Made by a program: the position numbers and the translations under genes. DNA of 64,000 bases from Cydia pomonella (lineage: Eukaryota > Arthropoda > Insecta > Lepidoptera > Tortricidae): the NCBI RefSeq assembly GCF_033807575.1, contig NC_084719.1:2294001-2358000 (forward strand), given 5' to 3'. Below the pieces are notes generated by a model that saw nothing but the letters and a program-made list of their open reading frames with translations, searched no databases and had not been told where the DNA came from. The first letter of the stretch is position 1. Every line of letters begins with the position of its first letter. This document shows, in pieces, positions 11,086-21,231 of the stretch.

Positions 11086-11102
11086 TGGTCCTTCGAACCG
11101 GA
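11086..11102 (+). other. Primer-binding site of the BEL element
   Basis: TGGTCCTTCGAACCGGA begins 6 bp after the LTR end. It starts with TGG, complementary to the CCA end of a tRNA, and continues into a TTCGAA-containing stretch like a tRNA T arm. The tRNA identity was not determined. Confidence 0.7.
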
Positions 11103-11179
11103 TCAACTGTCAGCCCATCAAGACCGTCGAGATCAGCTTCTACTCTGCGTGAAGAACCCCATCGTGCGACATCGTCAAG

Positions 11180-14100
11180 ATGCCGATAATTCGGACCAAG
11201 AAGGCTACGTCGGTACAGAGCGACGAAGACAGGCAGCGTTTCCTAGAAGAAGGCGCGGCGGCGGCCCAACATCGTGAGGTTGCCCGCGAACACGCTGAGA
11301 GGACTGAGGACGCCGACGCGGAGCACCCTCCCCTCCCCCCTGGCGAGTCGGCCGACGCGGCAGCGGTCACCCATCGAGCTGCTAGTGCGGAACCGTTAGG
11401 CGCAGCGGCTACATTATCGATCGACGACGTCTACCAGAGGCCACCGAGGTCTCCCTCGCAAGATACGATGTTGCTATGGCGGAGGGACCTGAACCAACGC
11501 CTGCGACGTCTTGCGAGACCTACACCGATCCCGTTACGTCATTCGAAGACAGTGGTTAAAGACGTTACCACATCGCAACGACCGAAGGATACTCCAAAGG
11601 AGGCGAGCACTCCGGGTAGGCACACCCGTGCGCAGTCCGTGTGCTCACAAGCGAGTACCGTCATCGAGGCCAGACTCTCGCAAGCCGAGCTGGAGGCGAG
11701 CGAGCGGCTAGCGGAGATACAGAAGAAGGAGCTGCAGTTAGAAGCCGAGTTAGTGAAGAAGAGGTTGGAAGCCCAGAAGCTGCAAATTCGTGCAGAAGCC
11801 AGTGAATCCGACGCGGCATCCGATAGGAGCGAAATCGGACCGCAACACCAGCGCATCCTGACATGGATGGACGAATCGCAGGACAAGACGCTAACCGAGC
11901 CCGTCAAGTCCAAGAAGAGGTTAGCCAACGAGCCCCCACCGGATTACGAGACTCCAAGGCGCTCCACGCGGGAAGAGAGGCATATTCGACGTCGCTCACC
12001 GAGCCGCGAGGACCGTCGGCGATCGTTATCGCCACCGATCGAGCCCCGTACGCCGCACACGGAGCGTACACAGCTCACTCAGGAAGGAACCGTAGCGGAG
12101 TCTATGTTGCAGTTATTCGAGAAGATGCAAATGGCGGCTCGACCGGCACCGAAGGATATCTTCGAACTACCTCACTTCTACGGAGATGTGAGTGAGTGGC
12201 GAAGTTTCTACAATACGTACACCGAGACGTCGAGAAGATACAAGTTTACCGACTACGAGAACGTCGCTAGACTGCGTATGGCATTACGCGGGGACGCGAA
12301 GACATGTGTGTCACACGTCCTATCGACCGCAACTCGTCCAGATATGATTATTCGAATACTGAAAAAGCAGTTTGGTCGGAGTGAAGTATTGCTAGACAGA
12401 GCAATCGAAGATTTGCGCAAGCTGCCAGCGTTGGGACCTACAGCGAACGATCTCAACAGCTTCGCAATTAAAATTATGAACATAGTGTCCACTATTATGG
12501 ATATAGATCGGAGACACTACGCCGACAACCCGTTGCTGATTCGCGAAGTAACGGACCGGTTATCGCCCCATATTCGAAGCAGGTGGTGCGACTACGCACG
12601 CAATCATCGTGATACCGACGAACCCGAGATCCTACAACTTGCTGACTTTCTGATGGAGGAAAGTGAACGAGAAATGGCGTTTTGTCATGCCCGCGCAGCC
12701 CCGAGGCGTGCGCAGGTACCGTCAGCAGCACTGAACGCGCGCGCGACCGGCACTCGTACGAATACATCCGCGCCGCGTTATCCGATTCCCGCTACCACAA
12801 CCGCAGGTCGATACGCCACAGCACAGAAGGTGACGTATGCGACGCGTCAAGCCAGTACATCGAAGTCGACGTGCCTGTATTGCGGCGGCAATCATTCAAC
12901 GCCGGAATGTCGCAAGCTAGCCGCACAAAGCATAGGCGCAAGATGGGAGTGGGCAAAACTCAACCGAATATGCTATAGGTGCATGGACGCGAAGCACCTC
13001 AAAATACAGTGCAAGGCGAAAGGGTGCGGTGTGGCAGGCTGTCCGCACGTGCATCATCGTCTGCTCCACGCGGAGACGACGCAGGAGCTCCGTGATAATA
13101 CCGCGATGGCGATGACTCATGCTACGCAACGAGCGGCCGTAGCACGAGTTACTACAGCATCGATCGAGCCGACGGCGGCACAAGAGCCGCAATCTACGCA
13201 AGTTACGCCACGAGAGGACAACGAACCACGAGTCTACGTGTCATCGACCCCGAACTACAACGTGTTGTTGAAAGTGTTGCCTGTAACGGTAACAGGCCCG
13301 CAAGGAACAGCGCATATTTTCGCTTTTATCGACGACGGATCGACATTGTCGATGATCGATCAAGATGTTGCTGATGAGATAGGTGCAGTGGGTCAAGACG
13401 AGCCGTTATGTATTCGAGGAATAAGGAATCTCAAGCACACGTCGATAACACAGACTGTTAAGGCCACCGTGAGACCGGCGAAAGGAGGTACCGAACACGA
13501 GATTACCGTCAAGACCGTAGATGGCCTAGGAATCAGGTCACAGTCGCTCAATAAGGAGCAACTACTCAAATATAAACATCTGGCGGACTTAGGCGACGAA
13601 TGCTACGTCGGAACAGGCGTACCACAGATGTTAATCGGAGGTGATTATAGTCACTTGATTACACCGACGGAAATCAGGCAGGGCGGCGAGAACGAGCCGT
13701 GCGCTATGAAAACACCACTAGGTTGGGCGTTTTTCGGTAGAATGCCACGCATCATTCGTACGAACGAGCAAACCGTGTTACACTGCCGTATGGGGAATGA
13801 AGATCTCAACGAGCAAGTGAAGAAACATTGGTCGATCGAGGCGTTAGGCGTAACGCAAAAGGAGAACGTGAGTCCGAGCGATCAACGAGCCATCGATATA
13901 TTTAATAAAACCGTGAGAAAAGTTGGAAATCGCTACGAGGTTGGCCAGCTATGGGCGTCAGACGACGTGAAGTTACCACCGAGCTACGCTATGGCGCGTT
14001 CAAGATTACATAGCTTGGAAACGAGAATGCGTCGCGACAAGGACTTCGCGGAGGACTACGAAGCCCAAATTCAGAAGTTGCTGAAAAAAGGATATGCCGA

Positions 14101-17100
14101 GCGTATTATGGAACCACCGCAAACCGACAAGACTTGGTTTTTGCCGCACTTTAGTGTTTTCAATTTGAATAAAGGCAAAGGAAGAGCCGTATTCGATTGT
14201 GCCGCGAAAAGTCAAGGAAATAGTCTGAACGACTATATTTTAGCGGGACCAGACCTGCTAAAAAGCCTGCTGGGTATACTACTGAGGTTTCGCGAATGGA
14301 GCTTCGCAGTAGTAGCAGATATACAGGAGATGTTTCTGCAAATCCAGATTCGAGCCGAAGACCAGCAGAGCCAGCTATTCTTGTGGCGAGGTACGAGAAG
14401 AGACATGGAGCCGCAAGTCTACAAACTAAACAGAGTTTGTTTCGGAAACGTATCGTCACCGTTTCTCGCGCATTCAGTGCGCAATCGTAACGCAACCGAC
14501 AACGAGGACAAGTATCCAGAGGCGGTCTACGATATACACAATAATCATTATATGGATGATTATGTGGCGTCCTACAAGACTGAAGATGAACTACTGAGAG
14601 TGTCATCGCAGGTACGAGACTCTCACGCCGAGGGAAACTTTCACCTACGAGGCTACGCGAGCAACAGCGAGCGACTGTTAGCGAGCATCGAGCCAGAGCT
14701 TCACGCACAAGAACCGACGCATCTAGGCGAGAAGCAACAGACCGTTCTAGGAATGACTTGGGATCCTAGCACCGATACTCTAGGATACAATACGAAGATG
14801 CTGCGCGTACCGGACGCAGTAAAGAATCACGAGCGACCACCGACGAAACGAGAGTTACTCAGCGCGATAATGTCAATCTACGACCCGATGGGACTTATCG
14901 CTCAATTCGTGATAAGCGCGAAGATAATATTTCAGCGAGTTTGGTCAAAAGGAACGGATTGGGACGCACCGCTACCACACCAAGAAGCTGAAGACTTTTT
15001 TCAGTGGCTGAATGCACTGAAACATGTAGCTACGCTACGTATACCGCGACAGTACGAGACACCGAGAGCTGCTACGAAATATACTCTGCATATTTTCACC
15101 GACGCGTCAACGGAAGCATATTGCGCTGCAGCATATTGGCGCATAGAAAACTCAGAGCAAGAGGTTCGAGTAAGTTTAGCAGCGGGCAAAAGCAGAGTTT
15201 GTCCACTGAAGGTGCTATCCGTACCGAAATTGGAGCTAACAGCGTCAGTCATCGGAGTACGGTTAGCAGAAACGATCTGCAACGAGCAACGATACGACAT
15301 CGACGAAGTGATTTATTGGACGGATTCGAGAGTCCTACTAGGATGGATTAAAGACGACGCACGAAATTATAAGCCATTCGTATCACATCGATTAGCCGAG
15401 ATCACCGAGAAATCGAATCGTCAAGCATGGAGATATGTACCGACCGATCTTAATCCGGCAGACCATGCTACACGAGGCAAGCCTACAAGGAGGATCGACA
15501 TACAGGATGATTGGTACAGAGGACCGCAGTTTCTCTACCTAGCCGAGGTGGAGTGGCCGAGCCGAGATATCACAGTAAACCGCACCGAAGATCTCCCTGA
15601 AAGGAAGCTGAAAGTCAAGTCAGGAATCGTTTTATCGACTACGACATCGAAAATGGAGCCATCAAGCGTATTACCCGATATACGTCGCTTCAGTAATTAC
15701 GATCGATTGATTAATTCGACAGCCTACGTGCTACTTTTCATCGATAAGCTGAAATCCAAGAATAGGAGACTACAGCTACAAGTGCAACACATTAAGCGAG
15801 CAGAGCATATGTGGATACAGAATAGTCAACGGAGAAGCTTTCCAGACGAAATACGAACTCTGCACATCGGACGCGAAATCGACAGGAAATCGAAGCTATA
15901 TACGCTAGCACCAGAGTTATGCGACGACGGCGTGCTACGTATGAAAACGAGATTGGGCAACGCTCCAGTACTCTACACGTCACTACATCCGATAATACTG
16001 GACGGTAGAGACTCATTCACTCGATTGCTGATTCAGAGAGCCCACAGACGATCAGCGCACATACACAACGAAGCCGTGATAAATCAGTTACGTCAAGATT
16101 ATTGGATTTTGCATCTACGACCGATAGTGAAAGCCGTAGCGAGAGACTGCGCACTTTGCAAGCTACGTCGAGCTTCACCGCGAGCGCAGCCCTTCGGAGA
16201 CCTACCCCCCGAGCGACTACAGGCTTATCAACGACCGTTTACCTACACCGCGCAAGACTATCTAGGCCCCATGTACGTGACAATAGGCCGGCGAAGAGAA
16301 AAACGCTGGGTCTGTTTATACACATGCCTAGTCACCAGAGCCATCCATCTGGAGAGCGTGCATAGTTTGTCGACGGACAGCGCGCTACTCGCCCTACGAC
16401 GATTCGCTGCGCGACGAGGATGGCCACACACGATATACAGCGACAACGCGACATGCTTCAAGGCGGCATCAACGGAGCTACGAGAAGCATATAAGCAGTG
16501 GCTACCACAGCTACGTGCTTACGGTCTACATCATCGGATGGAATGGAAGTTCATCCCGCCTGGTAATCCCTCTGCAGGCGGAGCTTGGGAACGCATGGTG
16601 CGTACCGTGAAGACGGCAATGGCGTACACATTCCATACAAGAGCACCGCGAACAGGAGTCTTCGAAACACTATTAGCAGAGATCGAGAATATCGTTAATA
16701 GAAGACCTCTCACACACGTTAACGTCGACCCGCAATCCGAGGAAAGTCTTACACCGGCACACTTTCTACTATTGCACAACGCAAACCTACCTATGATCGG
16801 AGTCTACGAAGAAAACGACAAGAAGCAGTGGAAGGCTGCACAGGCGCTCGCAGACCACTTCTGGCGGCGCTGGACGAAAGAGTACTTCCCACTGTTAGCA
16901 CCACGTAAATCGTCCGACGAGGGAGGACGACAGATCCAGCCGGGAGACGTGGTCATCATCGCTGAACCCAATGGACCTCGCAGTGTATGGCCCAAAGGAG
17001 TCGTCGAGGTCGTCTATCCAGGCCCCGATGGACGGGTCCGCTCCGCAGACGTCAGGACGAGGCACGGGACGCTACGCAGGCCGAGCTGCAGACTGGCGGT

Positions 17101-17155
17101 CATCGCGTCGCAACCCATGCAACAGGAGTCTTCGACTGCGGGGACAAAATGTTAG
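11180..17155 (+). CDS. BEL/Pao gag-pol polyprotein, 1991 residues, intact
   Basis: A single frame encodes all proteins of the element. Gag: charged coiled coil (about 160-205), DUF1759-type capsid region (about 325-470, FELPHFYGDVSEWRSF) and two zinc knuckles (first CLYCGGNHSTPEC at 565-577). An A17-type aspartic protease has FIDDGS (Asp 718-719). Reverse transcriptase: GKGRAVFDCAA and active site YMDD (1124-1127). RNase H: FTDAST (Asp 1308), VPKLELTA and TDSRVLLGW. Integrase: HHCC finger and catalytic Asp 1693 (QDYLGP), Asp 1755 (SDNATCF) and Glu 1804 (AWERMV). All catalytic residues are present. The TAG stop (17153-17155) is formed by the first bases of the 3' LTR. The ATG at 11180 is the first in frame after the primer site. 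One long gag-pol frame is normal for this superfamily. Confidence 0.96.
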   Translation: MPIIRTKKATSVQSDEDRQRFLEEGAAAAQHREVAREHAERTEDADAEHPPLPPGESADAAAVTHRAASAEPLGAAATLSIDDVYQRPPRSPSQDTMLLWRRDLNQRLRRLARPTPIPLRHSKTVVKDVTTSQRPKDTPKEASTPGRHTRAQSVCSQASTVIEARLSQAELEASERLAEIQKKELQLEAELVKKRLEAQKLQIRAEASESDAASDRSEIGPQHQRILTWMDESQDKTLTEPVKSKKRLANEPPPDYETPRRSTREERHIRRRSPSREDRRRSLSPPIEPRTPHTERTQLTQEGTVAESMLQLFEKMQMAARPAPKDIFELPHFYGDVSEWRSFYNTYTETSRRYKFTDYENVARLRMALRGDAKTCVSHVLSTATRPDMIIRILKKQFGRSEVLLDRAIEDLRKLPALGPTANDLNSFAIKIMNIVSTIMDIDRRHYADNPLLIREVTDRLSPHIRSRWCDYARNHRDTDEPEILQLADFLMEESEREMAFCHARAAPRRAQVPSAALNARATGTRTNTSAPRYPIPATTTAGRYATAQKVTYATRQASTSKSTCLYCGGNHSTPECRKLAAQSIGARWEWAKLNRICYRCMDAKHLKIQCKAKGCGVAGCPHVHHRLLHAETTQELRDNTAMAMTHATQRAAVARVTTASIEPTAAQEPQSTQVTPREDNEPRVYVSSTPNYNVLLKVLPVTVTGPQGTAHIFAFIDDGSTLSMIDQDVADEIGAVGQDEPLCIRGIRNLKHTSITQTVKATVRPAKGGTEHEITVKTVDGLGIRSQSLNKEQLLKYKHLADLGDECYVGTGVPQMLIGGDYSHLITPTEIRQGGENEPCAMKTPLGWAFFGRMPRIIRTNEQTVLHCRMGNEDLNEQVKKHWSIEALGVTQKENVSPSDQRAIDIFNKTVRKVGNRYEVGQLWASDDVKLPPSYAMARSRLHSLETRMRRDKDFAEDYEAQIQKLLKKGYAERIMEPPQTDKTWFLPHFSVFNLNKGKGRAVFDCAAKSQGNSLNDYILAGPDLLKSLLGILLRFREWSFAVVADIQEMFLQIQIRAEDQQSQLFLWRGTRRDMEPQVYKLNRVCFGNVSSPFLAHSVRNRNATDNEDKYPEAVYDIHNNHYMDDYVASYKTEDELLRVSSQVRDSHAEGNFHLRGYASNSERLLASIEPELHAQEPTHLGEKQQTVLGMTWDPSTDTLGYNTKMLRVPDAVKNHERPPTKRELLSAIMSIYDPMGLIAQFVISAKIIFQRVWSKGTDWDAPLPHQEAEDFFQWLNALKHVATLRIPRQYETPRAATKYTLHIFTDASTEAYCAAAYWRIENSEQEVRVSLAAGKSRVCPLKVLSVPKLELTASVIGVRLAETICNEQRYDIDEVIYWTDSRVLLGWIKDDARNYKPFVSHRLAEITEKSNRQAWRYVPTDLNPADHATRGKPTRRIDIQDDWYRGPQFLYLAEVEWPSRDITVNRTEDLPERKLKVKSGIVLSTTTSKMEPSSVLPDIRRFSNYDRLINSTAYVLLFIDKLKSKNRRLQLQVQHIKRAEHMWIQNSQRRSFPDEIRTLHIGREIDRKSKLYTLAPELCDDGVLRMKTRLGNAPVLYTSLHPIILDGRDSFTRLLIQRAHRRSAHIHNEAVINQLRQDYWILHLRPIVKAVARDCALCKLRRASPRAQPFGDLPPERLQAYQRPFTYTAQDYLGPMYVTIGRRREKRWVCLYTCLVTRAIHLESVHSLSTDSALLALRRFAARRGWPHTIYSDNATCFKAASTELREAYKQWLPQLRAYGLHHRMEWKFIPPGNPSAGGAWERMVRTVKTAMAYTFHTRAPRTGVFETLLAEIENIVNRRPLTHVNVDPQSEESLTPAHFLLLHNANLPMIGVYEENDKKQWKAAQALADHFWRRWTKEYFPLLAPRKSSDEGGRQIQPGDVVIIAEPNGPRSVWPKGVVEVVYPGPDGRVRSADVRTRHGTLRRPSCRLAVIASQPMQQESSTAGTKC

Positions 17156-18349
17156 CGACGCGACTGAAAACTTAGATGACGCTAAGATTAGTTAAGTTTA
17201 AATACGATTAAGGCTGTATTCGAAATAAAGATTTTATCCGTTAGGTAGGGCAAATATATAATTAGATTGTTATTAGACATAAGAATTATGTAATCGTTAG
17301 TTATATCAGGTATTATTCGATATTTAGGTCACGCAAACCCTAAATCCCAATTCCTTATTCGAAGAGCGAGATGAACGAAGGAATAAGAAAATAAAGAAAA
17401 CTTATTCATTGGTTCATAATTATAGCCAATCACACGCAAATAAAGACAAGGAAAGGTAAGAAACAGTGAGACAGAAAATCTCGATCGTGATTGGTCAGTC
17501 AATTTCCCGTACAGAATTCGATTACGCTCAATTGTACTATGAGACGTACATATTTAGGTTATTATCGCAGTAATTACTTTAATTAGACAAATGAATGTTA
17601 CATATAATCGTAGAGCGTGAATTGCTTAACACCCTAATATAGGTCATGTTATCGTAATCCTAGCTATTAGATAATAGCATGCCGTAAACCGTCGAGAAAC
17701 GGGCTATTGTTCCGAGCGCGGGCGAACAATAGGCTTTGTATTCATGAAGTAAGCGAGTCGGACAGGTGTTATTGTTTTGTTTCACTGACCTAGTAACCGA
17801 ATTAGCGTGTTACGCAATATTTAAGTCAATAATTAGATATTTGTGAGAATTATAGTTATGTAAACGATAACGAGATAACACGATTTGACCCGAACAAAGC
17901 CGAATTAAGTAACCGACCAATCAGAGGGCTTGATTCAGAGCGAATCGAAACGCGTCTTATCTCCTTATCGTAAGGGTGTTCCTTTTCTACGAAATTCGTA
18001 TATAAACGAGGAAGGAACGGAGTGAAATGGTAGTCAGTCGTCGAGTGATCCAGCAACAAGAAGCCTCAAGAAAACCAAGAAGAAGCCAACCGGAAGAGAA
18101 CCAGAAGCGGTACAATCGCGTAGTAGGGATTGTAGGAGTATTTTTATACCTTTGTATCGCGTGAAATAAAAGTGAGTTTGTGCGTAACAGTAGTTTATTT
18201 AGCTATCTCCTCGCGCATCGTATTCGTTCCTCTTCACGCGGCGACGTAGAGGGCCGTGGTCACGGTTTTGGCAGTAGGAGTGGTGGCGACAGCCCGGTGC
18301 CTTCTCCATTGAGCTATCGTCGGCTGATATAGCGCCGCGGGCTGCTATA
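17150..18349 (+). repeat. 3' LTR of BEL/Pao element
   Basis: A copy of 9880-11079 at a constant offset of 7270 bp. The purine-rich GCGGGGACAAAA directly before it is the likely plus-strand primer. It supplies the gag-pol stop codon and the AATAAA used for 3' processing (18165-18170). Confidence 0.95.
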
Positions 18350-18354
18350 GTGTA

Positions 18355-19337
18355 AGTGAGTCTTAAGTTACAAAAACGAATTGTTAGCCTACTATTTCCA
18401 ACAATTATTCTCGTTAAAATGCTGTGATTTAAGAATTTGTTACGTTTTCAATATTAAGTTTTACTTGACTGAGATTTTGTACTTTTATTTTACTTAGAGG
18501 TAAAATATTACCATATTCTTGTTACTAATAAAGGTGATTATTATCGTATATGTTGACTAATTCTAATGATGATTCTCAATAACAGGCTGTTAATTAAGGT
18601 TTTGTTAAAATTTGAACAACTTTTATTCTATCTCAGAACTGAAAAAGTTATTTTTGTTTGAATTTTGCTCAAATAAATGTCAAATATTGTATCAAAAATT
18701 AATTCGTTTCATTTACTAGCCTACCTTAAAGAGGTTTCTTGGGTTTCTTTGTTGTTTAGATTAATAGTGGGACTTTCTGTATGAAAATAAGTATAAAGTT
18801 CAAACTTACCCGCATCTAAGATCAACTTTGGCCCAAAAATGAAAAAATAAAAAAAAAATACGCAGAAGGTTATTTTTTACTTTTTTTTTACGTTTACTTA
18901 TCCGACATATCCTTAAGATGCACCTAACCGTAACTAAAAATTCGGATCAAGGATAGAAACGTAATGATCTAGAAGTATATAAAAAACTACAAGAAAAAAG
19001 GGTCATGTAACCCGACTTTACGGTAACACAACTAAATAATACATAACTAAAACTTATACCTATAAAAATATATTTTTTTATGTACGTATGTTACGTCCTA
19101 CGTCAGATTCTTTCAACTCTTACGACTTTTGTAATAGTAACTTTATATGTCTTCCATTTTTGCATTTACTGATCGAAACATTTATCTAAAAGTCTAAAGG
19201 CAAATTAGACAAAAGTGATTAGTTTATACTAATCGTAGAGTAACCTTGCAGATCTATTCTAAATCATTTTCTTCTCACTGAAATAATAAATGAACGAATG
19301 AAATTTACCTTTCACTCGATGATTGTGAAATTGTAGT
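18355..19337. other. AT-rich flank, no gene
   Basis: Continuation of the sequence interrupted by the non-LTR and BEL elements, up to the putative right terminal inverted repeat (18998-19024), then about 300 bp of AT-rich sequence. I see no coding region. Confidence 0.45.
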
Positions 19338-19881
19338 CAAAATTAACGTTAAAAATGCTTTAATTCAGTTAATACGGACACTTTGCTGACAGAAGTTAAG
19401 GACAAAATTCCGGAACTGTACAATTACCTTTTCTTTTGCTATTCAAACTCATCTAAATGAATGTACAAGTCACATGTATTATCTTCTGAGGTTGGCTGTC
19501 AGCAGGGTGAAATCCAATTATTAAAAATTTCAAATCAAAATTCAACGTGTGGTACTTACTTAGATGACGGAACCCTAGGAGGCGACGTGAATACTGTGCT
19601 CTCTGATTTGTTTTTTTATTAGGAGCAGTTTCGAAAATATTGGTTTAGAACTAAATTTCAGCAAATGCGAACTCTTTATTCAAAAATCTTCTTGTACTTT
19701 GACCGACCCAAAATCCAAATTTGACGATGTGGCTCCTAATATAAAATTAGTAGTAGACAAGGATTCTCTTTGCCCCCTGGGTTCTCCTATATTTGAAGAA
19801 TATTTTCCCGGTGATGTTTCTAACTCTATACCTAAATTCAAAAGTCACACGAATAGTTTACTCGAAATTAGCTCTCATTAT
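19338..19881 (+). pseudogene. Reverse transcriptase relic, N-terminal part (YLDDG family)
   Basis: With frameshifts, the plus strand gives NAFNSV (motif A region), a degraded GCQQG (motif B), VWYLDDGTLGGDVNTVLSDL (active site at about 19553-19612) and ENIGLELNFSKCELF. The open stretch 19699-19899 continues the same protein. The order and spacing are those of a retroelement polymerase. The YLDDG signature differs from the FADD box of the LINE at 8842 and the YMDD of the BEL element. The position expected to be the first catalytic Asp of motif A reads as Asn, and several frames are broken, so it is dead. It is cut by the LTR element at 19882 and resumes at 26751. The element family is not recognised with certainty. 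Confidence 0.7.
19877..19881. repeat. Target-site duplication ATTAT (left)
   Basis: Repeated at 26751-26755, flanking the LTR element. With one copy removed, the reverse-transcriptase reading frame on either side runs on without a break, confirming the duplication and its boundaries. Confidence 0.9.
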
Positions 19882-19982
19882 TGTAAGGATACTGTTTAGT
19901 TTATATAGATATTTTGTCATTATAATACATTTTTCTAGATTAAATTTAATAAGCTAACTATAGTATTAAAAGTATTTGTAAC

Positions 19983-20014
19983 GATCGATCACGTGAAGAG
20001 TCACGTGATCGATC
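19983..20014. promoter_or_regulatory. LTR palindrome with two CACGTG E-boxes
   Basis: GATCGATCACGTGA and its exact reverse complement TCACGTGATCGATC are separated by AGAG. CACGTG is the classic site for bHLH factors (Myc/Max, USF and clock-type proteins). The same structure is in the 3' LTR at 26420-26451. An enhancer role is inferred. Confidence 0.5.
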
Positions 20015-20051
20015 CCTCCATCTTAAATATTGAACGAGCATTCGGGAGGTG

Positions 20052-20101
20052 ACATTCGAACGATGACATTCGAACGATGACAGTCGAACGATGACAGTCG
20101 A
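20052..20101 (+). repeat. 14-bp tandem repeat in the LTR
   Basis: Units of TGACATTCGAACGA and TGACAGTCGAACGA repeat about three and a half times in U3, directly after the CACGTG palindrome. Short tandem arrays of this kind often form LTR enhancers. Confidence 0.7.
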
Positions 20102-20822
20102 TGCAAATTACAAGTGGTTACGTTGATTGTATTATTAGCAGGTCAGTACGTTTTGTTTTGTTAGAACTCGATACAATATAATTGCTTGTCTGAGCGACAA
20201 GCGTACTACTGTCGTGTGGTTAGTTAGATTGGAAGAGGTTATATTCATTGTGCCAAATAAATGTATTTTGATCACACCTACCGTTCTTTTAATATTATGG
20301 TTAGACCCCTTATATCTCAGAAGTGAGGATAGGCGAGTATTTTAACAAATCACTCGTTTATCCCGCCTGCAAAAGTTAATTAATCGGCCCTGGCACAATG
20401 AATACAATTACTGACGCATAACGACTGATGATATTGTTTGTCTATGTTTGACCACTTATTTTGACTAATAATTTTTTTTATGTGAGGTTAGTGCTCACAC
20501 TTAAATAATGTTAGCTTATAAGACAACTAAATAAATAAAAATAGTAAACGAAAAAATAAGATATTGTAATGTAATAACATCATAAAACTGAATTAGCTTA
20601 CGTGAGAAATATTAAACGAGTGCATACGTTAAAATTAAAACGTATGCTTGTCAGGACAGATCCTGAGTTGTTAGGACAAAAATAACAGTTACATATTTTA
20701 CACTAGATAATTATAATTTCCTCCTCCTACTTGCATCGGTTTCCTCATCACTGAAGGTAGTTGCCACTTCGAGGGAACAGTTTCTCTTTGACAATTTACC
20801 GCCACCTCCATCTGTCGCCAAA

Positions 20823-21231
20823 TGTAGGGCACCGTGGAGCCCGGATTGGTGGCGTGGAGCGTGGATTAATTTCCAATAAATCCAATAAGTACCTAAAATA
20901 TAAAACCTAAGGTGGATTGTTGCATTTTAATTAGAATATTTTCATTTTTACTTCATTATACAATTAATTTCAATTACAACGGTCTGATTTAATAATGTTT
21001 TGATTGGTTCGCAATCAGCGACGGAATATATATATATAGACAACGCTCTCCATAGAAAATACCAGCCATACTGACACTGACAGCTACCCCTTCACCGTGA
21101 ATATATCCTTGCAGCTTCGAATTATATTCAATAAACTAATTCCTACTATTAAACAAAAAGTTGTGATTGATCAATAAAAGTTTTGATTGCCTATAATAAA
21201 ATTCTATGCGTCAAACCGTTGTTGTGTTACA
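20823..21231 (+). repeat. Possible LTR of a second element
   Basis: The block starts TGTAGGGCACCG and ends GTGTTACA, has a TATA-like run (TATATATATATAGAC near 21028-21042) and AATAAA signals (near 21130 and 21173). It is followed within a few bases by TTTGGCGTTGTC, which resembles a primer-binding region. No second copy and no target duplication are visible, so it may be a solo or 5' LTR, or a chance resemblance. Confidence 0.3.

Larger units (their letters stand above)
9880..18349 (+). mobile_element. Complete BEL/Pao LTR retrotransposon
   Basis: The 8470-bp element consists of two 1200-bp LTRs (9880-11079 and 17150-18349), a primer-binding site, a single gag-pol frame and no env. The 5-bp target duplication GTGTA occurs at 9875-9879 and 18350-18354. 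I compared most LTR lines by eye and found no difference, which implies a very recent insertion. The coding frame has no stop or frameshift, so the copy looks capable of activity. Its coding GC content is clearly higher than the AT-rich flank. Confidence 0.96.
4286..19024. mobile_element. Possible old TIR-bounded element enclosing two younger retrotransposons
   Basis: The left end (4286-4312) begins ACCGTAAAACCGGGTT. The right end (18998-19024), read on the minus strand, begins ACCGTAAAGTCGGGTT. About 19 of 27 positions agree. The sequence inside each end (4313-5100 and 18355-18997) is AT-rich with TTTAGCCC/TTGGCCC-like words and no coding region. A foldback with perfect 14-bp arms around loop ATAC lies at 4754-4785. 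The non-LTR and BEL elements lie wholly inside. I see no convincing target duplication and no transposase, so the class is unassigned and the pairing of the ends could be coincidental. Confidence 0.35.
19882..20313 (+). repeat. 5' LTR of the non-autonomous Gypsy-type element
   Basis: Starts TGTAAGGATACTG and ends AGACCCCTTAT. It contains a perfect foldback with two CACGTG cores (19983-20014), four 14-bp tandem units (about 20052-20101) and AATAAA near its 3' end (CCAAATAAATG). Confidence 0.9.

Noticed and set aside
14160..14708. Minus-strand open frame of 182 codons
   Set aside because: It is antisense to the intact BEL reverse-transcriptase region; GC-biased codons keep the opposite frame open.
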